This document shows, piece by piece, positions 22,964 to 34,100 of a stretch of DNA of 64,000 bases (position 1 is the stretch's first letter; each line of letters starts with the position of its first letter). A program made the translations under genes and the position numbers. Under the pieces are notes generated by a model. That model was given only the letters and a program-made list of their open reading frames with translations. It made no database searches and was not told the origin of the DNA. This stretch comes from Haliclona indistincta (lineage: Eukaryota; Porifera; Demospongiae; Haplosclerida; Chalinidae), in NCBI GenBank assembly GCA_964017065.1, contig OZ024791.1:7244547-7308546 (forward strand), given 5' to 3'.

Positions 22964-23116
22964 ATTAAATTTGGTTCTCAAAACAATAAATTTGTATTAT
23001 TACTCAAGTTCTGTCATTATAATAATCATTTTAAAATGAGATGAGTAACAATAAACTATTGAAAAGTGATAGAGCACATAATGTATAGCTGCAATGGTGT
23101 ATCAGGGGGATTCTTG

Positions 23117-26100
23117 TTATGAGGAAGATTCTATCTGGATGACTTCATGGACAGCTTCTGGTTCTGGTGGGTTGTCAACAACTGGTTGTGTCTCCATAGC
23201 TTCTACTGTTGTAACAGGTTCTTCATGATGGACAGTTTCAGTTGATGTCTGTACTTCTTCAGTGTGGTCAGCAGACGGCTGGAAAGAAACAAGGACATCA
23301 GTTGGAGACGATATTCCACCACCTGTACTATCATGCCGCTCGCCGGGAGTTTGTCGTACCTGACCCATTCCTCCTTCCTGAGTAGCTACGATAGAAGTAA
23401 CCGCTTGCAGGAGGTTGAGGTCGGACGTAATCTGTTGCAGACTCTGGAGCTGTTCAGGTGTGGCACTGGCTAGTGTTTGTGTGATGGCTTGGATGAGTTC
23501 GTTGTTGGACGCTGCAGATTGTGTGCCGAGAGGATCCGTGAGTGACTGAGGCAGAACTGAGGCCTCCATGGTAGAAGCAAGTGCCTGGATAGCCTCCACT
23601 GTAATGGGAGTTGACTGCATCATGCTGGAACTACTGGACGCCATCACGCTAACATCAGGTGGTATAGGAACACTCACGACAGCTGTCTCTAGTCCACTTG
23701 ACGCCATAAGTGGAAACCCAACTCCTTCAGCAGATGAAGTTGAAGCACCATTACTGTTACCAGCTCCGGTACCTTTCTTGTTGTTGTTATTCATCAAGTT
23801 CTTCTTCCAATAGTACAGTGTTCCAGGACTGATACCAAACTTTTGTGAAGCTTCTTTGATAGAATGGTTGAGAGCATATTGAAGAATATGGAGTTTCTCC
23901 TGAGGTGTACACCTTGGCTTGGCAGCATGTCCTTCCGAAGACACCACATCATACTCCATGCCAACATCCTGGACTTGAATCTCATGAGTGACCTCCAGAG
24001 GAGTAGAGGTGGTCATTGTAGCAGCGTCCTGTTCCTGCACTCGCGTAGCCTCAGTCACCTCACCACCATCAACAATGTATTCAAATGGAGAGTTGTCCAT
24101 AGGAATGACCTCTTCAGTTATTAGACCTGTGGCAGCGGCTTGAGCAGAGGTCGCTATCATCTCAACTTCAGTCTGATCTTCAAGTGAGCCCGGCGGTGGG
24201 ACCATGTGATCATCAGTGAGGGTGCCATCTGTCTGCAGGGCTCGTCGCCAGTTCTGAACAGTCTTTGTGGAGATACCAAATCTTTGTGCGGCGTCCTTGA
24301 GTGTTCTTTTCTCAGCACACTTGATGATGTACTTCTTCTGCATGGGAGTGTACTTGGGCTGGTGAAGTTTGAGCTCCATGCGCCATCTCCATACTGTTGG
24401 AGCAGCCACTCCATATTTTATGGCAGCCTTCTGAAGTGTTGTAGCATTGGCATATCGGACAACTTCTTCCTTCTCTTCAGCAGTAAACTCTCGAGCAGGT
24501 TTACCAAAGTAAGTCTGGTTCCGCTCTTCCATGGCAGCTTCTTGAGCTCTCTTTAGTTCTTCTTGGCTAGCAATCTCAGTGTTAGATAGAGCAAGGAGGG
24601 CCTCACAGAGATTGCCAGTACTGGGTGATACTGTGTTACTAGATTCTCCTTGGACTATAGCTGAAGGATTGATCTGCATCCTTTTAGCCGAAAAAGAGTC
24701 TAAGCCTTCAGCCAATCTTCGTCGCTGAATATCTGGGCTAAACGGTTTTGGATCAAGAAAGAGATTGTGACGATAGAGAAATTTCATAGCCCAGCCAATA
24801 GTGGCCACAAACATGGGGTTGATGGGTGTGATCACCTCCTCGGCTTTCTGGCACAGTGCGGTTACAGACAGATTACCTTTCCGTGAAATCTTATCCTGGA
24901 CCCACTCAACAAGCTGTGGATCAAGCTGATCCGGATAAAGTTTGTCCAAGGACTCTGATTCAGGATTGAACTCATCAGTGCATACTTCCTCTGTCTGAAC
25001 AGCAATGGGTATACTATGCTGCTCTTCTTGTGGTGAGTTCTTGTCAGTCTTGCTAAGCTGTAGACCATGACGCTGTAGAAACTTGTGACGCCACCCAACA
25101 GATGCGATGAAGTTAGGATTCTCATCAGCAATCAAAGCTGTAGCTTGCTTGTTAAGATCAGCAACTGCAACTTGTGTACCCATCTCTTGTTGCTGTGTTA
25201 CCCAATGTGCAAGAGCCTCATCTTTGTCTCTCGAGTAGCTCAGTGGTCTGCCCTGACCAGATCTGTTTGATCGCTTGCCATTTAAAGAGAGAGCTTCCAA
25301 CTCAGCTCCTTTCTGATCGACCAGTTTCACCCAGCCAGCAATGGTGGAATTGGCAATACCCAGCATACGACACACATAGTGACCGGCTAGATTATACTGT
25401 TTCATTAGTCGCACCACTTCAAGCTTCTCGGCTAACGTATGACGTGTGCGTGCACTAGGAGGTCTGGGGCGTTTCTTTGCTTTAGGAGCCAAGAACTCAT
25501 CTCCGGTAGAGGTTTGCAGAGGATTTGAGGTGTCCATAGCGATGAGATTTTGTGCAAGCTGTTCTGTGGTCAAGATATTCTCTGCCGCCATGACAGCTGG
25601 TGAGTTGAGCATACTATTGGCATTGCTGGTGTCGAGCTCTATGCTGACGTCAGAGGGACCAGGTTCGTCATCATTACCCAGCAACTCCTCTCCTCTAGCC
25701 TGGAGTTTGCGAGGAGTGGTGGTCTTACGTGTCGGTCGTCTCTTGTCGTTCACCTTCAGATCAAGATTGTGACGAAGAAGGAATGGGGTAACCCATCCAA
25801 CTGATGCATTGAAGTTAGGGTTCTCGTTCGAAACGGCCTTCTTAGCGTAAGATCTAAGTGATGCAAATGTGACCTTGCGTCCTGCTGCCTGTTGCTCCTT
25901 GACCCAGAATGCAAGAGCATTATCAGTTTCTTTAGTGTACGAGAGAGGACGACAACAGGTGTGGACGACTTCTCCCTCAGCAGGAGGAAAAGGAGGAGGC
26001 AATATTTGCTGAGACTGCTGACCTTGAGCAGTGACGGAAGAAGTTGGTACCATGAGGTCGGGTAGATAAAGCTGACTTGAACCAGAATCAAGAGATGCCT

Positions 26101-27437
26101 GTGCAAACGCCATATTATTCTCAGCAGAGGCAGCCTCCTGAGCACTGTTGAGAAGGTCAACGAGTGAAGCAGCGTCTCCTGTGAGCTCGGTGAGTGTAGC
26201 AAGAGCAGCAGCTTGAGACTGAGTGAGTTGACCAGGGTCTCCAGTGTCACTAGCAAGCAAGGCCAGAGTGGACGTGACTGGGTCATCTGCAGCAACAGCA
26301 CTGGTAGAGAGAGAAGTAGCACCAGTGAAGATGGAAGGAGCAGAAGATGAAGCAATGGCCGTGATAGTGTCCAGAGAAGAAGACATCTTTAGATCACTGG
26401 AGATCTGTGGTAACTGGAGAGCAGCTGAAGATGCTGGTGAGGAACTGGCGTGTGCTTGCCTGGCATTAGAGCTAGTGGATTTTTTGTCTGAGTGTGTATT
26501 CGGATGGAGACTGAGTTTGTGACGATGAAGAAAGTTCTGGGCCCAGCTAGCGGACGCTGTGAAACTCGGATTCTCCTTGATCACGATCTCTTTTGCGTGT
26601 TTTCTCAGTTCACTGTTGGTGACTGGTATACCCTTGTCTGTCTGATTTCTTACCCACTGAGCAATATTGCTGTCCGTCTCTGGAGAATAGGAGAGCGGAC
26701 GTCCACGAGACTCAGAAACGGAAGTGTCAGAGCGACTTGATCGACCGGAAGGAAACAGCTTCTTCATCTGCAGAGAGAGCAACACATTTGAATTGCAGTG
26801 CACGTCTCATTCAGACGCCTTACCTGTGAGCTTAGATCAATGTTGTGCCTCAAAAGAAATCTTTGAGCCCAACCTGTTGATGCTGCAAAGTCTGGATTCT
26901 CTTGTCTGACAACTCCTCGAGCGTACTGGCACAGCTCATGCACAGTGACTCGGTTGCCTTTTGAAATTTCATTTCTAACCCAGCCAGCTATCTTCAGATC
27001 CACTTCCTTCGGATAGGTGATCTTCCTTCCTTGACCAGGAGTATTGAAAATCGGTTTGAGAGTCATATTCTCTGATTTCATCCATGCACGGATTGTGGAA
27101 CGAGAAACACCGAATCGCTCAGAAGCAAGTTCAGGCGAGTAGGTGTCAGCAAATGCTAGTACAGCCTCCCTGTTCCTCTGGGGACCGTCATTCAAGGATG
27201 GAGAATGGGTTGAAGAAGCACCAATCTCCTCTGGCAGCTTGAAGGCAGTGCTTGAATCAAGGAGTGGAGTGGTATCCATGCTAGCTTCAAATACTGCACT
27301 GCTGGCAAGTGTAGCAGTATGAGTAGCAGTTAACTCAGCATCCTGCAGAATGGCTCAATTTCATGCAAAACTAATGGTCAATAAAATACCTGAGCGTTGT
27401 CTTGACTCAGTTCAATAGGACCAATCGAACTCTCCAT
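23117..27437 (-). CDS. Multi-HTH protein with CENP-B/Tc5-type and Psq-like DNA-binding domains
   Basis: Three exons with phase-0 joins: 27437-27390 (MESSIGPIELSQDNAQ), 27342-26824, and 26767-23117; 1405 residues. In order: a Psq-like HTH (VLAFADTYSPELASERFGVS), then CENP-B/Tc5 HTH domain 1 (KITYPKEVDLKIAGWVRNE ... WAQRFLLRHNIDL); CENP-B domains 2 (RPLSYSPETDSNIAQWV) and 3 (RPLSYTKETDNALAFWV); a Psq HTH (LAEKLEVVRLMKQYNLAG) plus CENP-B domain 4 (RPLSYSRDKDEALAHWV); domain 5 (LDPQLVEWVQDKI ... WAMKFLYRHNLFL); two adjacent Psq-like HTHs (EEKEEVVRYANATTLQKAA, KKYIIKCAEKRTLKDAAQRF); and a last one (EKLHILQYALNHSIKEASQK). Linkers are Ser/Thr/Gln-rich; the tail is acidic. No DDE catalytic domain is visible, so this looks like a host DNA-binding protein derived from pogo/Tigger-type transposase modules. 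Confidence 0.88.
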
Positions 27438-28177
27438 GCGTAACAGCAATCTACAACGGAAAACACATTAAATTTCGTGCAGGCTACTACAACGGTTCTG
27501 CACACTGTGCTGCACGGCTACACGCAACGCAACTAGTCTACAAGCCTCTGATACAAAATGGCGGCGGTGGGTGATACGCTCGATCGCTTTTTGTTAATAG
27601 AACTGCTTTTGTTACCTCTTTTCTGTTTCATATAAGTTTGACGAAACTCTTGCAATTCTTTTCTCTAAACTCCCGGGCTTTAGATATTAGCTGCAGAGGA
27701 GAAGAAATAATTTTCTTGCCAGTTCACTGAAAAGGGTGATCAACGTATCACGTGCGCATCATGTGATACACATTACGTAAATCATTCAGCGCATGCGTGG
27801 ATTATTTTGCGCGCAAACTTTAAATATCTTAGATCTTGTAGTCATAATAATGTACATGTATACACTACCTGTTCTACAGAACAGATCTCTTTTCCTTGGT
27901 AGCATGAGAGATGATTTGCTTCATTACTTCTACTGGTACCATGGTGTGAGTGAGTTGTCTGCATAAACAACATCTTTACCTAGCAAAACCTCCTCAACGT
28001 AACTACGGCTACCTGTCATTTTGGTATACTGTATCTATGGATGCATTTTTTGCGCAAAAAATTCAAATTGAGTATTTTCAAAAAACTACAGTAACACTAC
28101 CTGTATAATGATACAAAATTAATGATGAATGATCATAGAACAGAATGATACATAATCAAAATTTACAATAATCCCAA
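27438..28177. other. Promoter of the multi-HTH gene and intergenic spacer
   Basis: Contains AAAATGGCGGCGG at about 27556, a YY1-like motif about 110 bp upstream of the multi-HTH start. It also contains a decayed fragment of the neighbouring protease (27890-27965, listed separately). The rest is AT-rich without genes. Confidence 0.5.
27890..27965 (-). pseudogene. Decayed fragment of the adjacent subtilase 3' region
   Basis: The stretch GGTAGCATGAGAGATGATTT followed by CATTACTTCTACTGGT and GGTGTGAGTGAGTTG closely resembles 28280-28335 in the subtilase last exon (GGTAGCATGAGAGACGATTC, GGTGTGAGTGAGTTGG). It includes small indels and keeps no usable frame. Confidence 0.7.
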
Positions 28178-29968
28178 TTATTTGTCCACATCATCACTTC
28201 CTGACTTTGGTACATACAGCAAGCGATTCGGCGTTTTCAAGGAAAGTGTCGAAACGCTAGCATATGAAACAACTCCTTTGGTAGCATGAGAGACGATTCG
28301 TTCCTTTACATCTGCTGGTGTGAGTGAGTTGGTGATACCAAACAGCACAGCTGCATAGCCAGCCACGTGTGGACAAGCCATGGAAGTACCACTCTTGGTT
28401 GCAAGACAGCTATCGCAATCTATTCCAGCGCTCTTGATGTCAGTACCTGGAGCAAACACATCCACACAGCTGCCGAGGTTTGAGAAGAACGCAGATTGAT
28501 CGTTTCGTTTAGTTGCAGCAACAGAGATGGACTTTAAAGCATTTCCTGGGCTGACTGTACACGAGTCTGCGCCTTGGTTACCAGATGCAGCCACAACTAC
28601 TATTCCGGACGAAACTGCATTATCAACAGCTGTAGTAAATGCGTTATGCCTGCCGCTTTTACTGTGAACACCCAGTGACATAGAGATCACTGCATTTCGT
28701 GATTTTGATCTTGAACTCATCACATGATCCAGACCCTTGATGATACCACTAATAGCACCAGAGCCAGTACATCCCAACACACGAATGCTGTACAATGTAG
28801 CCTTCTTTGCTACACCATAAGTTTTACCTCCAACCGTCCCGGCACAATGTGTACCGTGACTGTTGCAGTCAAGTCCTTGCCTGTTAGTACCAGTAAGAGC
28901 GTCTATAGCATCGTATCCTCCATAGCTAGCTCGTCCTTCGAATTCATCGTGAGTGTAGCGTATACCAGTGTCAAAAATGTAGACGTCAACTCCTTCTCCT
29001 GTTCCTTCGGGGCTGTAGGAACCATCAAGATCGTCGCTGTGCTGATCGATTCGGTCTAAGTTCCACGGCACTTCACTGGCAGCAGTAGCATAGTTATCAT
29101 ACAGACTGTTCCTCTTGATCGCTACGTCTTGCTCAATGTAGTTCACAATCGGATTCTTCCAGAGCTAATATGAGAGGAAAAGAGTAAATAAACAAAATAA
29201 ACAAACGAAGCCCTGATATTCATGTCATACACGTTCTATATTGCCGTACATTAGCTATTCCTGTTATTTTTTACATTGATGGCGGAACTTCCTACCATTC
29301 CAGTTTAGCAATATAAACAATGCAACTGCCGTAACTAATGGATGAGTAAACACAATGTGTCTCTTATTGACACGACAGCATCATGACATGCTTAAAGTTT
29401 TCCCACTCAATTCACATTCATAACACACTGTAAACTTTCAAGTGACAATCTCTATTTTTATACTCACAATTCTGACAACGTTTGAACTCAGTGTTGCAGT
29501 AAACCCTTTTCCTACATGACGAATAGGGTCGAAATCAGCAGCTCTGAGATCCCATTGGTTTCGCCGGCTCTTCTCATCAGCATAACGGAGTAGTTCCATG
29601 GTGCGATCAAGGTGATGATCGCCCGCCTCTGGTGTAAACATGACGATATAGCGACCAGGGATAGCTTTCTGCTGGTCACGCTTGAGAACCTGTGTCGACG
29701 CTGTTTCGTGAAGGCTGTGTGCCGCCTCTTCTTCCCAGCCCTCGTTCAACAGCACGTTCTTGTAGTAGCTTTGTAAGTTGACGATTTCTGGCTCGTACTC
29801 GACGGGATATCGCTTGCGGTGTACAGGCCAGTTCTCCACTGATCGCCGCACGATGTGCTCCCAGTGATCATGGCTGTCTGCTACATCGCGCCGGTCTCTC
29901 TCCAGCGACACGGCAGACGAAAGAGAGAGAGCCGAGAGAACGATCAAACACAGATAGAACCTCTGCAT
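28178..29968 (-). CDS. Secreted subtilisin-like serine protease (proteinase K/PCSK9-like, S8)
   Basis: Two exons: 29968-29468 and 29164-28178, phase-0 junction, 495 residues. Start ATG 29968 gives a signal peptide (MQRFYLCLIVLSALSLSSA). The propeptide includes an I9 inhibitor domain (GRYIVMFTPEAGDHHLDRTM ... GFTATLS ... IVNYIEQD). The mature S8 domain has the full triad: Asp in VYIFDTGIRYTHDEFEG, His in CNSHGTHCAGTVGG, Ser in SGTSMACPHVAGYAAVL, and the oxyanion Asn in ASGNQGADSC. Cysteine positions resemble proteinase K. An extracellular protease, made as a zymogen, is the natural inference. No C-terminal accessory domain is present. Confidence 0.93.
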
Positions 29969-30347
29969 GATGATGGCGTGCTGACGACTGCCACCGCACC
30001 TTCTTATATACACGCACAGCCCTTCTCTCCTCGAACTGTTTCGTCTTCTTTCAAGGAGCTGGTAAGTGGATAAAAAATTTTGTACGAGTTTGGTCACACG
30101 AACGGAAGTTTACTTCGCAAAGAATGATTTCAATATCCTCTGTCGTACACTTGTGTATTCCACTGCATTTTCCTAAAATACTTGTTATAATACAATAAAA
30201 TAATAATTAATGATAATAGTTTATGATACAACAGAAGATGTGAACGAACACAATGACTGTACAAACACAAAAAAATACAAAAATCGTAACATCATCCATC
30301 ACAATCTGAAGTACTGAGTAGAGGAAGTGACTGTAGAGTAAGTTTTT
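29969..30347. other. Intergenic spacer
   Basis: 5' flank of the subtilase and 3' flank of the RIM-binding protein gene. No feature is supported apart from AT-rich stretches at 30170-30230. Confidence 0.5.
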
Positions 30348-31050
30348 TTATGCCTTGACTTGCGATAGTTCAGATGATGACACCTGTAATACACAAGTGA
30401 ATCAATTTTTAATCGTTTCAACTAAGCGACAACATTACTTCAGTTCTTGATTTCGATGGTGCTAAGTCTCCGTCGCTGTTGGTTTCCACTATCGGCTCGA
30501 CCAGATTTTTAGCAACAATACCTTGCTGACCCTTTAGCTCCGCCTGTGAAGAACTTAAAATTTAAAAGGCGAAGACAACAAGGTGCTACCTCATAGAACC
30601 CGTCGATGTCTGGTCCTCCTAGTACCGTCAAAACGTCTCCCTCCTCTAGCTGTAGTTCATCGTCATGTTGTGTATTAGGTGAGTCCACAGCAGGGTTGTA
30701 GCTGCACACCGCTCGGATCAATCTGAACGAGGTAGAATGACCATTCACTGATATCCTCTCTGTGAGACAAGAATGCATTATTAGTGTGATGGGAGCATAC
30801 ACAGGAACATGTAGACATAGGAACTTATCATGCAGCTAATCCTATCACAACACATTGGTTTATGACAGCGCAGAATTAATCGCCGAAGACAAACCTTGCC
30901 TATTCTTTGCTAGAGTAGCAATGGTAGCGTCAATATCGGCCAGCACAGCAGGGTCAGTGATGTGCTCCACCATATTGCACGGTACCAATCCAATTCTGCC
31001 ATACAGCTCTCCCTCAAAGAATCCGTCTTCATCGAGACCACCACGAGCCT

Positions 31051-31106
<56 letters not shown>

Positions 31107-34100
31107 GCAAGTGAGTGAGTGAGTTATAAATACTAACTACTATAATGTCTCCTTCAACAAAGTCTAATTCAACCTCTTCAGCGTCATCATTAGGTGAGTT
31201 AACAGTTGGGTCGTATGTGTAGAAGGCTTGATAGTAGTGCCCTTCAATCACTACAATGGAGAAAATGGAGCAATAGGTGACGGTCAGATAAAATCAAGAG
31301 TTAATTTTCGACATCTTTTCTCGATAACTTAGTTGAAAAACAACTACACTAGTGGAGCTATCACACGATTGCGATGCCTGGTAGCGATCAGTACCAGACA
31401 GGCTCAATAACACAACTGTTTTGTACATTAACACCATACACTACATTCCAGCACAATAGCCGTGTATAGAGACAATTCACATGAAACTAAAACGAAAAAA
31501 AAAATTATACCATCAAAGATTGACAGTACCTTCAGTTAACTTTTGTTCATCCATTGATTCTCTCCTAGGTCCTCCCTCCTCTAGCTGATGGCTGACTGCT
31601 GTAGAACTGTCCATATCAGCTATTTGATCTTCCTCTCTCTCTTCATCACTTTCTCCATCGCTGTAAGCTTCATCGCTGACTGGCTCCTCTCTGGTCCATG
31701 GAAGCAGTTCAGCGATCAAGTGAGGTGGAATATTGATCTCTTTTGAGTGAGATGACATATAGTGGTCGCCACACGCTCTTACAGTCAGGATACAAGATTC
31801 CTCTGAAGATTTTAAGGTGGTCAGATGGGCAAAGTCTTCGGGCGTCAAAGTAGTGGTGATTCTTGTTTTAGAATTGTCTGTGTCTTCATCATTCTCTGTC
31901 TGTGTAGTGTGGAGTTGTGCTGCTTGTATAGATTTCACTATTTTAGTGCGGTTGATAAAAACTTGATAAGATTGAACAGTTGGGGTTGAGTAGTCGCGTG
32001 AGACTGCCCATGAAAGTTGTAAGAGAGGAGGTAACGATTGTTCCAGTAAGAGTTCCAAGTGAGTGGGGGTTTCAGGGAACTCTGGAAAGACAAAGAAAGC
32101 ACGTGAGCAAGTGGATATCAGATTGAGTGAGTAAGTGAGCAAGTAGGTATGTGAGTGAGTGAGTGAGTGAGTGAGCGAGCGAGTGGGTATGTGAGTGAGT
32201 AAGTGAGCGAGTGAGTGAGCATGTCTGTATGATGTTACCAGGGTTGAGTTCTATCAAGCTAGTGGGGTCGTCAGATTCTCCAGTCTGAGTGACGGTGTGC
32301 ACTGATATCTTAAGATGCTGCAGGAAGAGACAGTGTACTTGTCTACAGCAGCATTGTCTTGGCACACTAACAGTTCCTACAGGCTCATATCCTACAGGTA
32401 CTAATACACTTGTACACTGATTCAAGACATATGAGGAAGCTACAGTTACATTTCCAATTTTCCATACTTAGACATTTGTGTACATGTGTGATGAATGTGA
32501 TCTTCCTCGAACCTTATTTTTCGGTATATTTGTGAGCAGAGCACTGCTTGTTTCAGCACCGTCGACTGTGGTCATGAGACTATCATTGACAAATACTTTA
32601 TAGCCCGTGGCATCGTGAGGTAGCTGTAATGGAGGCTGCCATTCAACCACTATACAGTAATTGTCTTCCTCTAATAGCTTCTTGGTCAGCTCAAGGTGCT
32701 GAGGAGGAGGAGGGAGTGATGGAGACCGCTGCCTGTCACAGGAATCTGTAGTTGAATAGAATTGTGTGTAATTCCAGACACTCTAGTATACTCTAGTATA
32801 CTTACGTATATCATCTTCATCTGATAATACCCAGGCCTCTTTCAGCTGATGTACTGTCTCAATGGCTCCATCCACCTCATCCTTTCCCTCTCTAGTTTCA
32901 GATAGTTCAGCTGACGGTTCATAGCTGTTAGTAACTGAGGCAGCTTGCTCTGCCAACTGGCTGACACTACCACCAGAAGAAGGATCCCGTGAAGAACGAT
33001 CCTGTGAAAATACAAGAATAAAATGAAATCTGGGGCTAGAATATGATTGTGTGTCTTGCCTTTTCTTCCTCCTCTCTGACTGGTGGAGGGTGACTGGTCC
33101 CGTGAGCAGCTTGATAGCCGTGCAGAGAGTGTCCGCTAGTCTTAGCTGACAGGAGATCATCTAGAGACACATTGCTACCAGTGCCCACGCTGCCTGAGAA
33201 ACCCTCACTATCATATGGGTCAGTGATGTCCATCCCTGCTGCTTGCAGCTCAGCATGGAGGTTAGAATGCTCATGTAAGTGTTCCCTATGAGCGGTTGAA
33301 TGCTTTGGAGAAGGGTTGTCTGGACAGTTCTCTTTTTCAAGACTGTTCTCTGGTATACTAGATTGTGTCTCGTCCAGTACACTGCTTGTTCGTCTGCTTT
33401 GTGTCTTAGGTGATGCGAGGGGGGATGTCTTGGGAGAGTAGGTCGGTAGTCTTGGGGATTTTGGTGAGCTCTTTGGAGAGGATAGATTAGTTTGGAGTCC
33501 CACATGAGCTGTGTTTGAAGGCTTAGTCATCTGAAGCTGTTCTTCGAGTTCTTGTAGGGACTCTTCTTTCTGTGTTAGCACCTGTCGCAGATCTATCACC
33601 TGAGACTGTAGGGGAATAAACTTAGAAAGCAGTAAAAACTAAGGTGTAAAAGATAGCTAACGTTTCTGGAAGAGATTTCTTCTTCCTTCTCTAATAGAGC
33701 AGCAGAAGTAGATCTGTTGACCTACGAAAAAAAGAAAAATAAAAAGTGGAGAATCCGGGCATCGATCCCGGTACCTCTCGCATGCTAAGCGAGCGCTCTA
33801 CCATGTGAGCTAATTCCCCATCCGCGAGTAAACCGATTATTCAACCGCATTAAAAATAACTTACCAGTTCAAGTTGGCAAATGTCCTGATCTCTTTCATT
33901 CAGTAGACCACGGGCTTCAGTAACTTCCTTTTCCAATTCGTTATAAAGATCTTGAGTTCTTTCAAGTTCCTAAAGAGAAAGGAAAGAAAGAATGAAACTG
34001 GTCGGTTTTTTTTCACTCACTTGTGACAACATCTTGGCTTGTTCCAGATCCTCCTCAAGGAGTTTGAGGCGTCGCTCAGCAAATGTATGAGCTAGTTTTA

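Noticed and set aside
25756..26355. 199-residue Leu/Ser-rich frame on the minus strand
   Set aside because: It is an alternative-frame shadow of the multi-HTH gene's large exon.
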